The position numbers and the translations under genes are program-made. Of a stretch of DNA of 64,000 nt, positions 1 to 12,800 are shown in pieces. Source of the DNA: Symsagittifera roscoffensis (taxonomy: Eukaryota; Xenacoelomorpha; Acoela; Convolutidae); assembly GCF_963678635.1 (NCBI RefSeq), contig NC_087066.1, forward strand, positions 1,829,745-1,893,744. The letters are read 5' to 3'. Each line of letters begins with the position of its first letter. Within the stretch, counting starts at the first letter, position 1. Below the pieces are notes generated by a model, which made no database searches, had not been told where the DNA came from, and saw only the letters and a list, made by a program, of their open reading frames with translations.

Positions 1-3000
1 TAATTGAAGACTGTTTTTAATATGCCAGTATGTTTGGTGTCATGGAAGCTCTAAATGAATCGGTAAGAATCAGTTTTTTTAGAGACAGACAAAAAAATGC
101 ACAATTGAAATGAGAGTTTTTTCTATTATAACACATACTCGCTCGCTTTACTTGGTCGAAATTAGAATAAGAAGTAAAACTTTCACAACAATTTTTCTCA
201 ACACAAACATTTAAAAAAAATTAATTAGAGCTGCTGAGATTAACGACTGAAAGAAGTTCAATACGAAATATTACTCAGCCCATTCTGATGATTGTTGCAG
301 AACATGGAATTGCGTGAAAAACTGAAAAATTAAATTTTTTTACAGATTCGAAGACGCGAGACAAGAAAGCCGGTGAAACTAAAAAATTCCAAAAACATGA
401 AAAAACCTAGATAAAATGAAACAAATACAACCACTTCTGATAATTTCATGCTATGACAAAAAAAAGTAAAACTGTCGAAGAAGAAAAATTACCAGTCAAT
501 CCAAAGCCAAAAATTCTTGAGCCAAAAAAAATTTCAAGGTTTTTGGTACGCCTCTCCCTAAAACACGCACACAAAACCCTTTGTCGCTCATCATGTTAGG
601 AAATATCAGGCCACTATGCCTATCAAATATTGGTCAATTAACAACCAAAATGAAACAAAAACTTCGAACTGAACGGGTTTTTAAAATGCTAATAAGCCCA
701 GAATAAATTGTTGCAGTTAACTTTCAATAGAGATGAACCCTGCGACGCTTCAATCTAGGATCCAAATACTGTGAGCAGATTATATACGGGAAAAATTTTA
801 GGACGCGGTTGCAATAGCCTTGCTAATCGCAAGATTGAAAAAAGCTAAAACAACGCTAAAATCAAAGTTTCAGTGGTAGGAACAACGATTCTACATTTAA
901 CCTCTTGAAAATAAACTTGCAGAGAAATGCAATTAAACACTGTTCACTTTTTTTGATACTGATGGCTTAGCATTGAGATAACACTTTTTTGAAGCAAATT
1001 ATTCACGCAAAAAATGTTCTTATTGCAGTTTGAGGCTTACTAGTAAAATAAATCATATATTGGTGCTTGTGAGGTAAAAAGGAGAACACCAACTGAATAA
1101 ATAACTATTTTCCCAAAACAAATTTGGTTTTTGCTCAATACACTGTTGTTGTTTTTTCTGGTGATCATTTTTGCCATAAAAAAAAACTTTTTTTTTCAAT
1201 TAGTTCAATGAAAACTTCTCAAGAGGCTGTTTGTTATTTTTAAATTTTGTTAGAAAGATTTGCACCTCTACAATTAGCCGCTAACGCATGCTCCGCAGCT
1301 AGTTATTTCAGTTGAAATTGGCCGTTTTCTAGCAAATGTAGATGTTCGGAGAATAATTTATGCAGAAAGAGTCACATTACATGGTGCTCACCTCGCACTT
1401 CAGAAGAACATACTATTTTTCATAAGGAAAATGATACTGTAGGAAGTTAATATTTGCATAATTAAATCATATCGTTTTTTATGCTGGAAAAGTTTCCTTG
1501 ATCCCGAAGAAACTCGACTTCGAGCTTCAAATAATTTTTTTTTACAATTAAACTGTTTAAACTTCAAAAACTTTATGATTGGGATTTTTTGACACAAAGG
1601 CAAGTTTGCACTTCGCATACACAAGCAAAAATATGACCGATACCGGGAAACACTGATTGAGTAAACTTTGAGCCTACATAATTACGATATGAAGCAAGCC
1701 AATTATGAAGCAGTACCAGTCAATTTAAAGGCTCTTTGCCAGTTTCCCGCCGCCTCGAAAAATTACAAAACAAAGCAGATCAAAAATAGTTCATACGGCA
1801 TGTCGCATGTCAGAATGTTCTAAAAATTTGTTCCCTCTTTCACGCTGACATGTTTCAATGCATATTATAACATGAAAACTTTAAAAAAAAACGTTCATAA
1901 ACTGAATTTCAGAAATGAAATGGGGGACTAGAAAAGAGCCAGTTTGAAAATTAAAATGTACCAACTAACGTGACTCAATTTATAGAGCGGATTCATTTTA
2001 ACTAGTATACGAAAACGATCATTAAAACATCCGATTTTGCCCAGGTTTGCTCTTTCTTATTTTGTTGCGTGTCTTCTTCCCTACCTCTATGCTACATATC
2101 CATGATACAATGAAGCTACAGCTATTTGTAATATAATAGTCTGTGTGAACATTCTTAGCATTGGCTGTTACTTAGTAGCTGGTTATTGAACTTATGCACA
2201 TACTGCAAAAAAGAAAACTTTTAAAATGAACACTAATTTTTGCGTTAGGTTGGAAAGAAAACGGAGTTCATGCTATCACAGAACTGTTGCTAGTGTACTA
2301 AAAAATATATCAATAATGGAAAAGTGGTCGAGGACAATTTTTCCGCTGGGGATTCAAAAGACTGTTCTTTTTTCAAAAATAAAATCATTCTAAGTTTTTT
2401 GCTTTAATTGCACGGTCATAATAGGAGCGCATAATTTACATTACTCTTAAAAAAGAATTTGCATTTATCCTACAAACTTGTCGAGTAGCGATGAATTAAT
2501 CTTGGTGGTAAAAAAACAACGAAAACCAACTTGAACTAAATAAATTTTTTAATTACGTTTTTGGCACTTGAAAAGTTAGCATTCAAATGATTAACTTATT
2601 TCTGTTGACAGTCTATTTACCCTAAAATGAACACCAATGTTCAGCTTTACTAGTGTTTGCAAGTTTTAATCATGCAATTTGAAAGTAAAACAATACAGCT
2701 TTGAGGCACTTTAAGTTTCAAAAATCTTCTAGTAAATTTCATCTTGAATTAAAATTCACCCAAACTTAAATTCAAAGTCTTATGTTGAAAAGTCATTTTT
2801 TTCGACTTCTGGTGAAAAAAATGTACAATACGGTCGACCGTCACTTTTTTCCGTTTTCTTTCAAAATTTTCATTTCAGTCATTCAATCGAGAAAAAATCT
2901 AAACCGAGGCATAAACACTTGTAAAATTTTCATTTCAGAATCAATAGTTCAAACTCTGATAAGCAAAACCGCCAACAGGCAATAAAATTGTAATAATTAA

Positions 3001-3506
3001 CTCAAAAAAACATTGACTTGTTTTTTTTCAATTCAATTTCAAATTAACAAAAACTCAATTTCAAAATCCATTTTCCAGAGAATATTTTGATTGACCCTTT
3101 TTTGATAAACAATAGCCACTTTGAAAATCTCATTTGAGCTTGGAAGATTTCTTCCCAAAAAAAGTTGAAATCATCCCGACCAATGTCGTTACAATGTTCA
3201 TTGACACTGAATGTTTAAAATTTATTTCGTTCATATAATTTTAATTGAACGGCTTTGCAGAGAAACTTAAAGATAATTTAATTTCGCTGTTCCAGCGGTA
3301 CACTGAAACTTACCACTCCCATTATGCATATTTGATAACCTCCGGCAAAAGCACAAAATTTTGCAGTTAATAAAGACCGCTGCAACCAAAAACTGCAAAA
3401 AATAGTAACATAGCCAACAGAGTTAGAAAAATTTGCACATTTAAACACTGCGCTCCACAAACACTAGCGACAACAAGGCAAAAACAGCTCCTGAGTTTCT
3501 AAAAGT

Positions 3507-3580
3507 AAAGCCTACGACCTAATGCGACCTCGCAATTATGAGTCTCACGCACTAACCACTCATCCGCGGACGCTTAGTCC
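3507..3580 (-). repeat. tRNA-like (SINE-head) fragment
   Basis: Read on the minus strand, this stretch has a pol III A-box-like segment (GAGTGGTTAGTGCG) followed by a CTCATAAT anticodon-loop-like segment (CAT, methionine-type) and GCGAGGTCG. A clear B box is missing, so this is not a functional tRNA. The GC-rich sequence stands out from its AT-rich surroundings. The best reading is a decayed tRNA-derived SINE head or tRNA pseudogene; the family is not known to me. Confidence 0.4.
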
Positions 3581-4384
3581 ATCAAAAACTAGCCACAAAT
3601 AAAGCTGAGAACAGATGCTATGAAATTTCCAATGCTACAGATCGTGATTATTTAATGTCATTAGTAAACACTTTTAATGAACATTTTTTGCGACTTAAAT
3701 TAGAAAAAAAAGAAGGCTCGTACAAAACACTAGCTGCCCGATAGCGTAAATAAATCACCTTCATGCTTTTTGAATTTTGAGAACACTATGATTGACCGAT
3801 TTTGCTTAAAACTAATGCACTGTGAGAACAATGGATCAATAGGTAAATTTTCATTCCGCCGAGAAATCAAAACCTACTTTCGAAATCAGAAGTCGATAAC
3901 GTTTTTCGTGACCTTAACACGTTTGATGTTCGATTGTGAAGTTTGCCTTCTTTTTTTTTAACAAAGGAACAGAACTGAATTTAGAAAATTAAGATCATTC
4001 CTCGATAAATCAATTATTGCGGTTTATATTCGAGTCTTCTTTACGTTCATCGACTCTTAATACACAAAAAATTTCTGAGCTTGTTGAGTGTAGATACTAA
4101 AAGAAGTCTAGCTGAACTAACTATCAATAGATATATTGAATAATAATAAAAACGCAATTTTAGCTTGAAAAGTATCCAAAAGAGCGACCTTCACTCTTGC
4201 TTCAACTGAAATCAAATTTTTCAACCAGGCTTTTTCTGAAAACTTTTTTGTTTAATATCAATCGAATCACAGGACTAAAAAGTTAAGCATTAAATACATC
4301 ACCCGACCTCATCTGATGTATATTTGTGGTAACTTCTTACGAGTGCTAAAATTTAAAAAAAAGAAGCAATTACTTGCCAACCAA

Positions 4385-4750
4385 TAGCGGATTTAGGGTG
4401 GGGGATTCCCCTTCCCTCAGGGATTCGACCCCCTGCCGACCCAAAGGGTCCACTTTTTGTACTATTTTGGGATATCCATTTTTTGCTGAATGACCTTAAA
4501 ATTTTTCTAAAGGCGCCAATCTATACTAATTTTGAGAGGGGAGCGCGCGCCAAAAAAAACGCGATTATTAGGTTGAAATTTTCCATAAAGTGCCTAAGAC
4601 CCCTTTTTTCAAATAATTGCCTGCGTTGCAGAAAATTTGGTCAAATTAGGGTCTTTATAGTGGTTTAGGAGAGCTCAAAAAATCAATTTGCAGAGCTCTC
4701 ATTTTTTTTGAGAATCCGCACTCTTGAGAAACTCCTAGATCCGCGCCTAC
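4385..4750. mobile_element. MITE-like element with short terminal inverted repeats
   Basis: The left edge carries GCGGATTTAGG (from 4387) and the right edge CCTAGATCCGC (from 4734). These are inverted repeats with one mismatch over 11 bases, both next to a TA dinucleotide. The inside is noncoding, with a GC-rich left part (ggattcgaccccctgc) and an AT-rich right part. Such GCGGATC-type ends are common on non-autonomous elements in invertebrates. A TA target duplication is possible but weak, and the superfamily is not determined. Confidence 0.4.
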
Positions 4751-5338
4751 TACCAACTGAAGACCAAGTAGCGCTACGTAGCGGGTCTATACAATTCGAA
4801 AATTGAGTGGAAAAATTTGAAATTGAAAATTATTTACAGAATGAATATGAATGTTCTATCTGACACAAATAAAAATCTCATATGCTGCGAACCACTAGTC
4901 GAACGCACTTGCAACAAGCACTCGGCTGGTTCAAATTAAACGTTATCAATTAACTACCAACTAATTAAGTTGTGTCGTCCATTTACGCCACAATTGTATT
5001 GAGACTGTAAGGAAAAGAGGTGTCCTTTGAAAGGGCAGCAAGGAAGTTAAGTAAACAGCACACAACAACCACTTCAAACGCAGTCAGGTCGCTCATCAAT
5101 GCAAACTGAGGTTCAGTAGCTTTTCTGCTGACCAATTTGGACTGCAGCAAGCCAAAAAATGTTAAATGTGACTATTTGAATTCTCATCAGATGCACATTT
5201 CGATGTTTGAAGTGGTATAGATTTACAAATTGAAATGTATTCAACAAAAATTACGATCTAGGGAACATTATCCAAATAAATTACGAATAAAATACAAAGT
5301 GTTATTTAAGATGATTAATTAGTTAAGAATGTAGAAAA

Positions 5339-5344
5339 TTTATT
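5339..5344 (-). terminator. Candidate polyadenylation signal of the CTTNBP2NL-like gene
   Basis: AATAAA on the minus strand, about 600 bases downstream of the stop codon at 5943. It would give a 3' UTR of roughly 0.6 kb. The hexamer is frequent by chance in AT-rich sequence, so this is only a candidate. Confidence 0.3.
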
Positions 5345-5942
5345 AGACCTATTTGTAATTATTTATCATTCTTATTTCGACACTCAGCAACGTTGTGTGT
5401 GCACCACAACAACACAAATTGAGAGTCATTTGAAAGTAAAATTTGAGAGGCGACGCAAAAAGTGAAGTAAAGGGGGTGACGGTGTATAATAAAACTAAGA
5501 AGAGATTTGCGGGGAAAGTAAACTATCAATTAATTCGATTCATTTGCAATAAAATAGAAAATTTAGGGCATGGCTAAGGGACTCTGCTAATGACTGAGAG
5601 ATGATATTGGATGGGTGCCCGGAAGAAGCATTGCCTCACTCTGCAACCCTGCTCAGATTCGACAGAGAAGGGAGATTGCTTTAGGTTGTGTTGGGTGAGA
5701 TAATGCAGGGTCAGCCCCATAAAACAAACACTTGTTTAAAAGCTAACTTGTTTTTAGTTACAAAAACTAGATGAGTGATTGCAGTGCGTAAACGTTATTG
5801 CAACAGGATAAATCACAAGTAACCCATTGAGTCTCTCTCATTACCCATCTTACTTGGAGGGCGTGGAGTCTTATGTCATGTTCTTCAATTGCATTCTCCT
5901 AATACATCTCCTAAGTTCCACCTAATACATCTGCAAGTGTCT

Positions 5943-6850
5943 TCATTGACCACTGGTTGCTGTGGCTGCCTGGTTGTGTGAGTGACTATGCGATTGGCCA
6001 GATGAATTGCCCAGTATGTTCTGGTGCGAGAGGGAGGATGACGTTCTGGCAGGTGGGTCTGGCTTACTTGTCCCAGACGAGGAGCTCGACAGCACACCAC
6101 CTGTGCCTGAACCAACTCCCAGCTTGGTTCCATAGCCACCAGCTGCACCTGTAGAGCCCATAGTTCCCAAGCCAGAGGACGGACCGGTGCTGATTCTATA
6201 CTTGGGCTGGGTCATGTTCTGGTAGCTACTGGAAGCGAATGCATGCTGTTGCTGGAACTGTTTGTTCTGCTGCTGGAGCGTAGCAGACATTTGGCTAAGA
6301 CTGCTGTGGTTTGATGAAAAGAGCTGCTGTTGCTGTTGTTGACTTACCCCCACTGTTCCCATTGAGTGGATAGAGCTGTTGGGTATCGTGCTCCTGTTGG
6401 AGAAGCCAGATCCTGTCGAAGTCATGACAGGAAGTGTATTGGCGAACAAATTGAACTCTGAGTTGGGAGGTGAGAGCCTAGAGCTGGACGCTGAGGAGCC
6501 AGGATGATGCTGCTGGAGCGCCAGAAAAGAATTGGAGTTTCTTCCAGAATGCTGCGAGTTCTTTTTAGATTGGAACCCACTGGAACCCGAGTCCCCTGAT
6601 CCGAAGTCTACATGATCTTGACTGCCATGTGAGGAGGCGTCGAGACCATTGGGTGTGTGCACGCTCAGCCTCTCCATGCCCAGAGGCGATTGATCGGTGG
6701 GAGAGACAGCGAGAGAAGGGTGGGAGTGAGAGGCTGCAAATTGGGCTGCCAAGGACTGGATATGGGCCTGGGAGAGAGGTGCACTTCCTAAATTGCCAGA
6801 GGGTGCCACTGGTCCGTTATAAGAAGCTGTTTCATCTAGAGGAAAACGAC
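5943..6850 (-). CDS. CTTNBP2NL-like gene, last coding exon (exon 5)
   Basis: The acceptor is TGCTTTCAG just before 6850 and the TGA stop is at 5943-5945. It enters in phase 1: the G from exon 4 plus GT makes a Gly codon, giving GRFPLDE. The encoded tail is low-complexity and disordered, rich in Ser, Gln, Asn and His, with Gln runs near 6330 and 6270. No folded domain is seen, which fits the long disordered C-terminus of the family. Confidence 0.8.
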
Positions 6851-9800
6851 CTGAAAGCAGTACGAGAAATATTACACGGCACGCCATGATTACTACTGCA
6901 CTGAAATTTATCAGAAAATGTGAGTCCTAAAGTTACAGTAAGCTTGAAAAGCTGAGTCTTGAAAAACGAAAGTTTAGACACGGGAGGTTACTTTGTATAC
7001 AGACACGCAACTGACATCGTATTGTTTACTCACCGTTGAGATTGCGCTTTGCACTGTTTGCCTGGTGAGATTGAGATGCGTTTGCACTTATGAGCAGCTG
7101 AGGATGAGGGTGTTGCTGGTATTGCTGCCCAGGAGAGGATAGCATTGGAGAAGCACCAGTGGGACCGGAGGCTGTGCCAGGAGACACTCGTGAGCTTCCC
7201 CCTGGTCCCAACTGGGAATTAAGGGTGCCGGCGGCGGCAGCCGAAGGTGATTGCACTGGATTAATATTTACACTACTACTACTACTAATGTTATTATTGT
7301 TGTTTGTGGTCGACGATGGTGACCTAGAGTGCACTTGGGACAAGTTTTGAGCAGAAGCTGTCGTCAGGTTCAGCCCTGAAAGAGCCGAGGCGCTCATTCC
7401 AGATATATTCGCACTGGATCCAGCGCCCATTTTCACTACTGCTCCCCCATGGCTGTGCATGTTTGGGGGTGGGGCATACTCCCTTCTGGGTTGCTGCGCT
7501 GGCTGAGAAAGAGGTTGTCTGCTCTCCACTATCTCTGGGATGTCGGATGCAGGAGTGTGGCCTCCCTTCTCCAGCTCATATATTCTCTCTTTCAATCTGA
7601 TGATCTCCTCCTGCAGATTGGAGCACTGCTTCTCCGATCGGGTCAGTTTTAATTCTAGTTGCTGCTTCTCGAAGCCAGAGCGAGAGTCTTCGGAGGACTG
7701 CAGTTGCATACGGGATTCCAGATGGCCACACTTCCCCCTCCACTCGTCCACAGCAGAGTTCAACTCCCCTACCCGTCCTGTCTCAGCTGCGAGGCTGTCT
7801 CTCACCGTCTGCGTGAGTTTCTTCTCATTGTACAGTTTGTACACCAAAGCCTGTCTGTCTTTCAGCAATTTGACCGTGTCACTCTGTCGTCTGCTTCTTT
7901 CATTCATCAACAGCTGCTTCATCTTCACCAAGTTATTCTCCATGTTCTTCCTGGCCCCTTGCTCCTCCTCCAACTAAACCAATCATTACATTATAGTTCA
8001 CTTCGCCTTAGCTTATTGCTTCGATTACAGAGCAAAAACAATTCGAAATGGCTGACCCAAATTTTTTCAAACAACCCTACTACACTGTCAAACACAGGCG
8101 AAGCTGCTCTTCGTAAAAACAAGCTACTAAGCATCAAGAAACAGCTTTCACACAGGGCAAAAGGGAGCTTCGCACCACTTGCGATAAACCACGAGCGTAG
8201 GACTGCAAGCTAGGGAAAAGAAACACTGAAAAATTTGGTGCAACTACTACTATTGTAAAAAATGACTTTTTTGTAACAATGAATGTCAATTTCAAGAAAA
8301 CGGTCGATAAGCACAGCCACCAGGAATAAATAAGCTTTTATTAATTAGCGCGCTGCTACTATTAATTAGCGCTCCAAAAATACATGGGTAAACGTCCATT
8401 GAGCCGAAAACAACAAACACAAAAAAACGTAATTAAAAAGTTAGCGACGGAATTCTAAACCATGGAACTATTAACGACAACCGACCTAACATACCTTTAA
8501 ATAATAAAAAAAAAATTGTTTCAAACGACACAAAAACAATTGATCGAGGCAAAAAAAACATTAGCCAAAACTATTCATGCGAAAAAAACTAAGAAAAAAA
8601 CAAAGGAAAATAATTAAATAAATTTTAAAATTACAGGATTAAATCAACAACAGTAGCAACTACAATGAAAACGTGTTACAGAACAAGAAAAATCAAAATC
8701 TGCAATGATGCAACTAAGCCGACAAATCATTAGCAGAAAAGCGAAAATTAGCAGAAAAGCGAAAGTTAGGCAATTCACTTTTATTCATAGTGAAAAAAAA
8801 CAAGGTCAGGCCTTAAGGTACAAAGGCAACCGCGTTACCTCTATACCAAGTCGAAAGGAGTCTGGACGCTATAAAGGTTCAGAAATAAAGCAAGTTGATT
8901 TCCTTACAAAATTATGTGAAAAGTTTTGACGGTGTGAAAACCCTAGTTCCCGATACCAAGACACTGACTCTCGAAGTAAAAAAAAGGTCAAAAATAGCCA
9001 ACCGGCAGTTGGAAAATATTCAATGAACGCAAGTAAATAAAAAACGGACATAATTTTTGAAAAAATCGCAACAATTAAGATTGCACAGATAAAAAAGATG
9101 GCCTTAATGCTCTTAGAATTTCTAAAACAATTTGTGATTAACACTTTTTGGATAAAATTAACTCCTTCCGCTGTTCGATAGGGGAGTTTGAAATGAACTG
9201 AACTTTAAAAAACTCAAAAGACTGGCCGCAAAAAAGTAAATTTGTGCCTAAACAAATTTTATGACTCTTAACTGAAAAAAAATCATCACGACCTTTAGAA
9301 AAGTATGTTTTTGCTCTTTCACACATGTTCTTTCACGACAAAGCAAGAATGAAAAATGAAATATTAGAACGCATGAATGAAAAAAAAAATCATTTGCATA
9401 GTTTCGCGCACTTTTCCGGGCTCTTTCACAATTTTCTGACATCTTTCCCTAAGAAAGAGCAAAAACATACTCTTCAACAGTTAGAAGAACATGGTTTAAG
9501 ATGGCCTCGGGCAAAAGAGCCGCACTAGGGCACTTCGTGCCGTGAGGCTGGGCTCTTTTTCCCTCGGGCATCTTTCAACTATGTTCTAACTACTACTACT
9601 ACTACTAAGAGTCTGAACTATGTTCTTCGACTCTTAAAAATATATGGCCTTAAGGCTCTTTGAATTTCAAAAGCAATTTTTGATTGTCACTTCATTCATA
9701 AAAGTAACCCAATTTGAGAAATCTGGAGCAATGAGTAAATTTTTTAAATTCAATAGGAAATCTGAAAATTTACTTTCACTTTCGAAAAAAGAAACTGATC

Positions 9801-12800
9801 ATCTGAAAGAAAAAACGCAAAAAAAAATTACGACCTATTAAAAGTCTAATTACGTTAAAAGAACGGAAAAAAGCAACAAAAAAACTGAAAAAACGAATTT
9901 TTAAAATATATGCCCTTTAAGTGAACCGCACGCATGCATGGAGCAGCTAAGTTGATTGCACTATAAAACTGCCCATGTTGCTTAAAGAACCAAAAAAGTG
10001 GCCACTCATAAACCCGAAAACACTTAATCAGCCATCCGTGCCACCAAATGAGCACTATTTTATGCTAGTTGGATAGAAAAACAAGTGAACTCGTAAATAA
10101 TCAATGCTCGCAAGCTCGCATGGGTAATTATCCTGCGCACTAGGTTGTTCAAAAAAATTACAAGCTAGTGCGCAGGATAATTCAAAAAAGACACAAAAAA
10201 AGCCTGTGTGCAATTGAGTAGATATATGGGGTTCGGAATGAGTGAGTAGTGTAACAAGACTAGAGTGACCTTGAGCACGAGTTTGTCCCTCTCCTTCTCC
10301 AAGTGGTAAGCCACTTCCTCCCCCACTGCTTGGTCAGCTGAGTGCTTCTTTTTCTCCTCTTCCAGATCAGTCAACGCCTAACCAACACACACAACATCAC
10401 AATTACTTTTTATAATTCAGATGGCGTCTGACTTCACTCTGTTTAGAATGAAGATTGAGAGAGATAAAGACGGAGAGTAGTAACCTTGTGGTAGCGTCTT
10501 TCCAGGTGTAGAATCTGTACTCCAAGTCTGTTCAGATTGCGCTTGTGCGTTTTCACCAACTCCTCCACGAACAGCAGTGGCTGGTGAGTGACCATAGAAG
10601 CTTGATGAAGGCACGCATCCTCACACGAACTTGTCCTCTGCCCTCCTCCTCCTCCTCTACTCCCACTCACATCTGATCCACTGACGGCGGCAGCAGCAGC
10701 AGTTCCATTGCTGTCACTGTGGCCCTTGCCAGGTGCAGCAGACGAGGATGTGGATCTGGTGAATGTATTGAGGAGCTGTGTGTCTCTGTGGAGTGCTGAG
10801 AAGGGGTCTGTGGCATTCAGCTGCCCATACTGCAGCAGCACCTTGTGCTTCTTCAAATTGTCCTTCTAAACTACCACACTTATCACAACACACTCAAAAC
10901 AGTACAGCTGAGACGCCCGTCGTTTGATCTTTACATCAGCTGAGAGAAAGTTGACAAAAAAAAACACCAGCAATTTCTCAATAAACACGAAGCAAGCGCG
11001 ACTTATCGATTATTTCAAGATGATTATTTCCAAAAAAAAAGTAGGAACTCGGACATCAAGATCATATGACTTCCAGGAAAAGTTGAAACCTAGCCAAAGG
11101 AGGGATGAAGAAGTGTCAAAGGACTCAACAAACAAAAAATGATTGAATTTTATACGATTTTTAATTTCGAAACCAACATATCACGTTAAAGCTATTTGAA
11201 CTTCGAGAATGATTGACAATTTTTTCATAAATAATCTGGCATTAAAAACTCGCTGTAATAAGGTATGGGAAAAACATGAGTTTTCTTTGAGTTTACATGC
11301 AAAAAATCAATCTTCTATTCACTCTTGCAGTATTAAATTTTAGACACAGAGGCGAAACAGAGATGCGCATCTCTTGCGATGGAACAAATTGTATGTCTAG
11401 AAAAAAAATAAAAAATCAGATCTGAAAAAGCGTTGGAAAACAATTTTGAAACCAACAAGCACCAAATCAATTTGACTCTATCAGGGGTTTTAAACTGGCC
11501 AGCTATGCAGATACACGCAATGAAACTATTTGTTAACAGCACAACGAACTTAGAGATTTTTTTTCAGATAAGACAAATTACAATTACCGAACAATTTTTA
11601 TCATTTTGCAAAAATCAAAACATGTAAGATAAAACGAACAAAACTAGAATGTTTCTAAAAACCAGAAACTATTGAAACTTAAAAAACGATTTTCAAAATA
11701 TTCAAAATCTAATAAATATTCTTCTTGCTTGAAAAAAAATTGCTCAAAAAAGCCGAATCAAACAAAGATGTAAAAACAAGAAAGAGACGCTGCTAACAAC
11801 AAACAAATGATTTTGCAGTTCTTAAGCCGGTCAGACAAAAACAAGTTTAAAGAGAAATTTGAACAAAACCAAAATCAAAAAACGCAAATAAACTAATATC
11901 GCTAAAAAAGAAGAAAAGGCGTATCATTGAACCAATTTTAAAAAACGAATGAGTCCAGAAACGTATCAAAATTATCTGAAAAAGAAACAAAAATGAACAA
12001 ACGTTTTATTTTTAAATTGACAAAAAAAAACTCAAAAAATAAAAAGTTAAATCGTTACAGTTTTAACACATTGAAATTACTGTGAACTAAAAGAACACAA
12101 AAAATTAATCAGGAAAACTAGCAGACGGACTAGCAAATTTGAGTAAGTTGACGGAGTAAAACAACAAAAGCGTCTAGCAAACTTGAACGAAATTACCTGA
12201 AATATTGAATTGATTTAGTTCTGATTTGATAGGACTTTCGGCAGGCTTACTTGGTCTCCATTTTTCAAACGAAATTGTTAGCAATTGCGATAGAATACTA
12301 ACATAAAAAACAACTAACTTTTTAATGTCTTGATTGAAAACAACTAGGGGCCCAGCTAAAGCTGGTGGTATGTATTTGATATTGAATAAATTAGCTATAC
12401 TGATGCGGCACAAAAAATATGATTTCAAAATATTGATGTGGCCCAGAACCTTAGTTTTTTCTCTAGTAAAATAAGAGAGAAGAGTTGAAAAATTTGAGAT
12501 AACCAATGATCCCAAGGAGATAAAATTTCTCTTACAAAAGACTAAGGAGCCACCGATTTGATTAAGACAAATTAAAGAAAATTTTTAAAAAAATTATCAA
12601 AAACGGTCAAAAATTCTAAGCGGTCGAAAAGATTTCCTGCAAACAGAAGTTTGTGGCTACTTGTGCAGAAATTATTCCCAAAACTATGGTTTTTCGATAG
12701 AACGCAACCTGAGAACTGGCACGTTTGTTTTCGCGGAAAGTCAGAAACTGTCAAAGTTTCAAAACATTGACTTCTTGGAAGGCCATAACTTTTTTAAGCA

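Larger units (their letters stand above)
1..5300. other. AT-rich intergenic sequence
   Basis: No gene is visible in this stretch. Open frames are short, AT-rich and without recognisable domains. It is full of A and T runs and is not organised as exons. The only structured items seen are a tRNA-like fragment near 3507-3580 and a MITE-like foldback at about 4385-4750, both listed separately. It lies downstream of the 3' end of the CTTNBP2NL-like gene. Confidence 0.6.
7974..10269 (-). other. Intron 3 of the CTTNBP2NL-like gene
   Basis: A 2.3-kb AT-rich intron with GT and AG ends on the minus strand. It contains no coding signal. It does contain a foldback structure at 9486-9587 and a perfect 18-base inverted repeat at 10126-10182, both listed separately. 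Confidence 0.7.

Noticed and set aside
5957-8213. Plus-strand frames over the CTTNBP2NL-like exons
   Set aside because: They are antisense shadows of exons with low-complexity composition; splice sites and homology place the gene on the minus strand.
12174-12515. 113-codon minus-strand frame as an extra exon or gene
   Set aside because: AT-rich composition, no domain and no place in the CTTNBP2NL alignment; it lies within intron 1.
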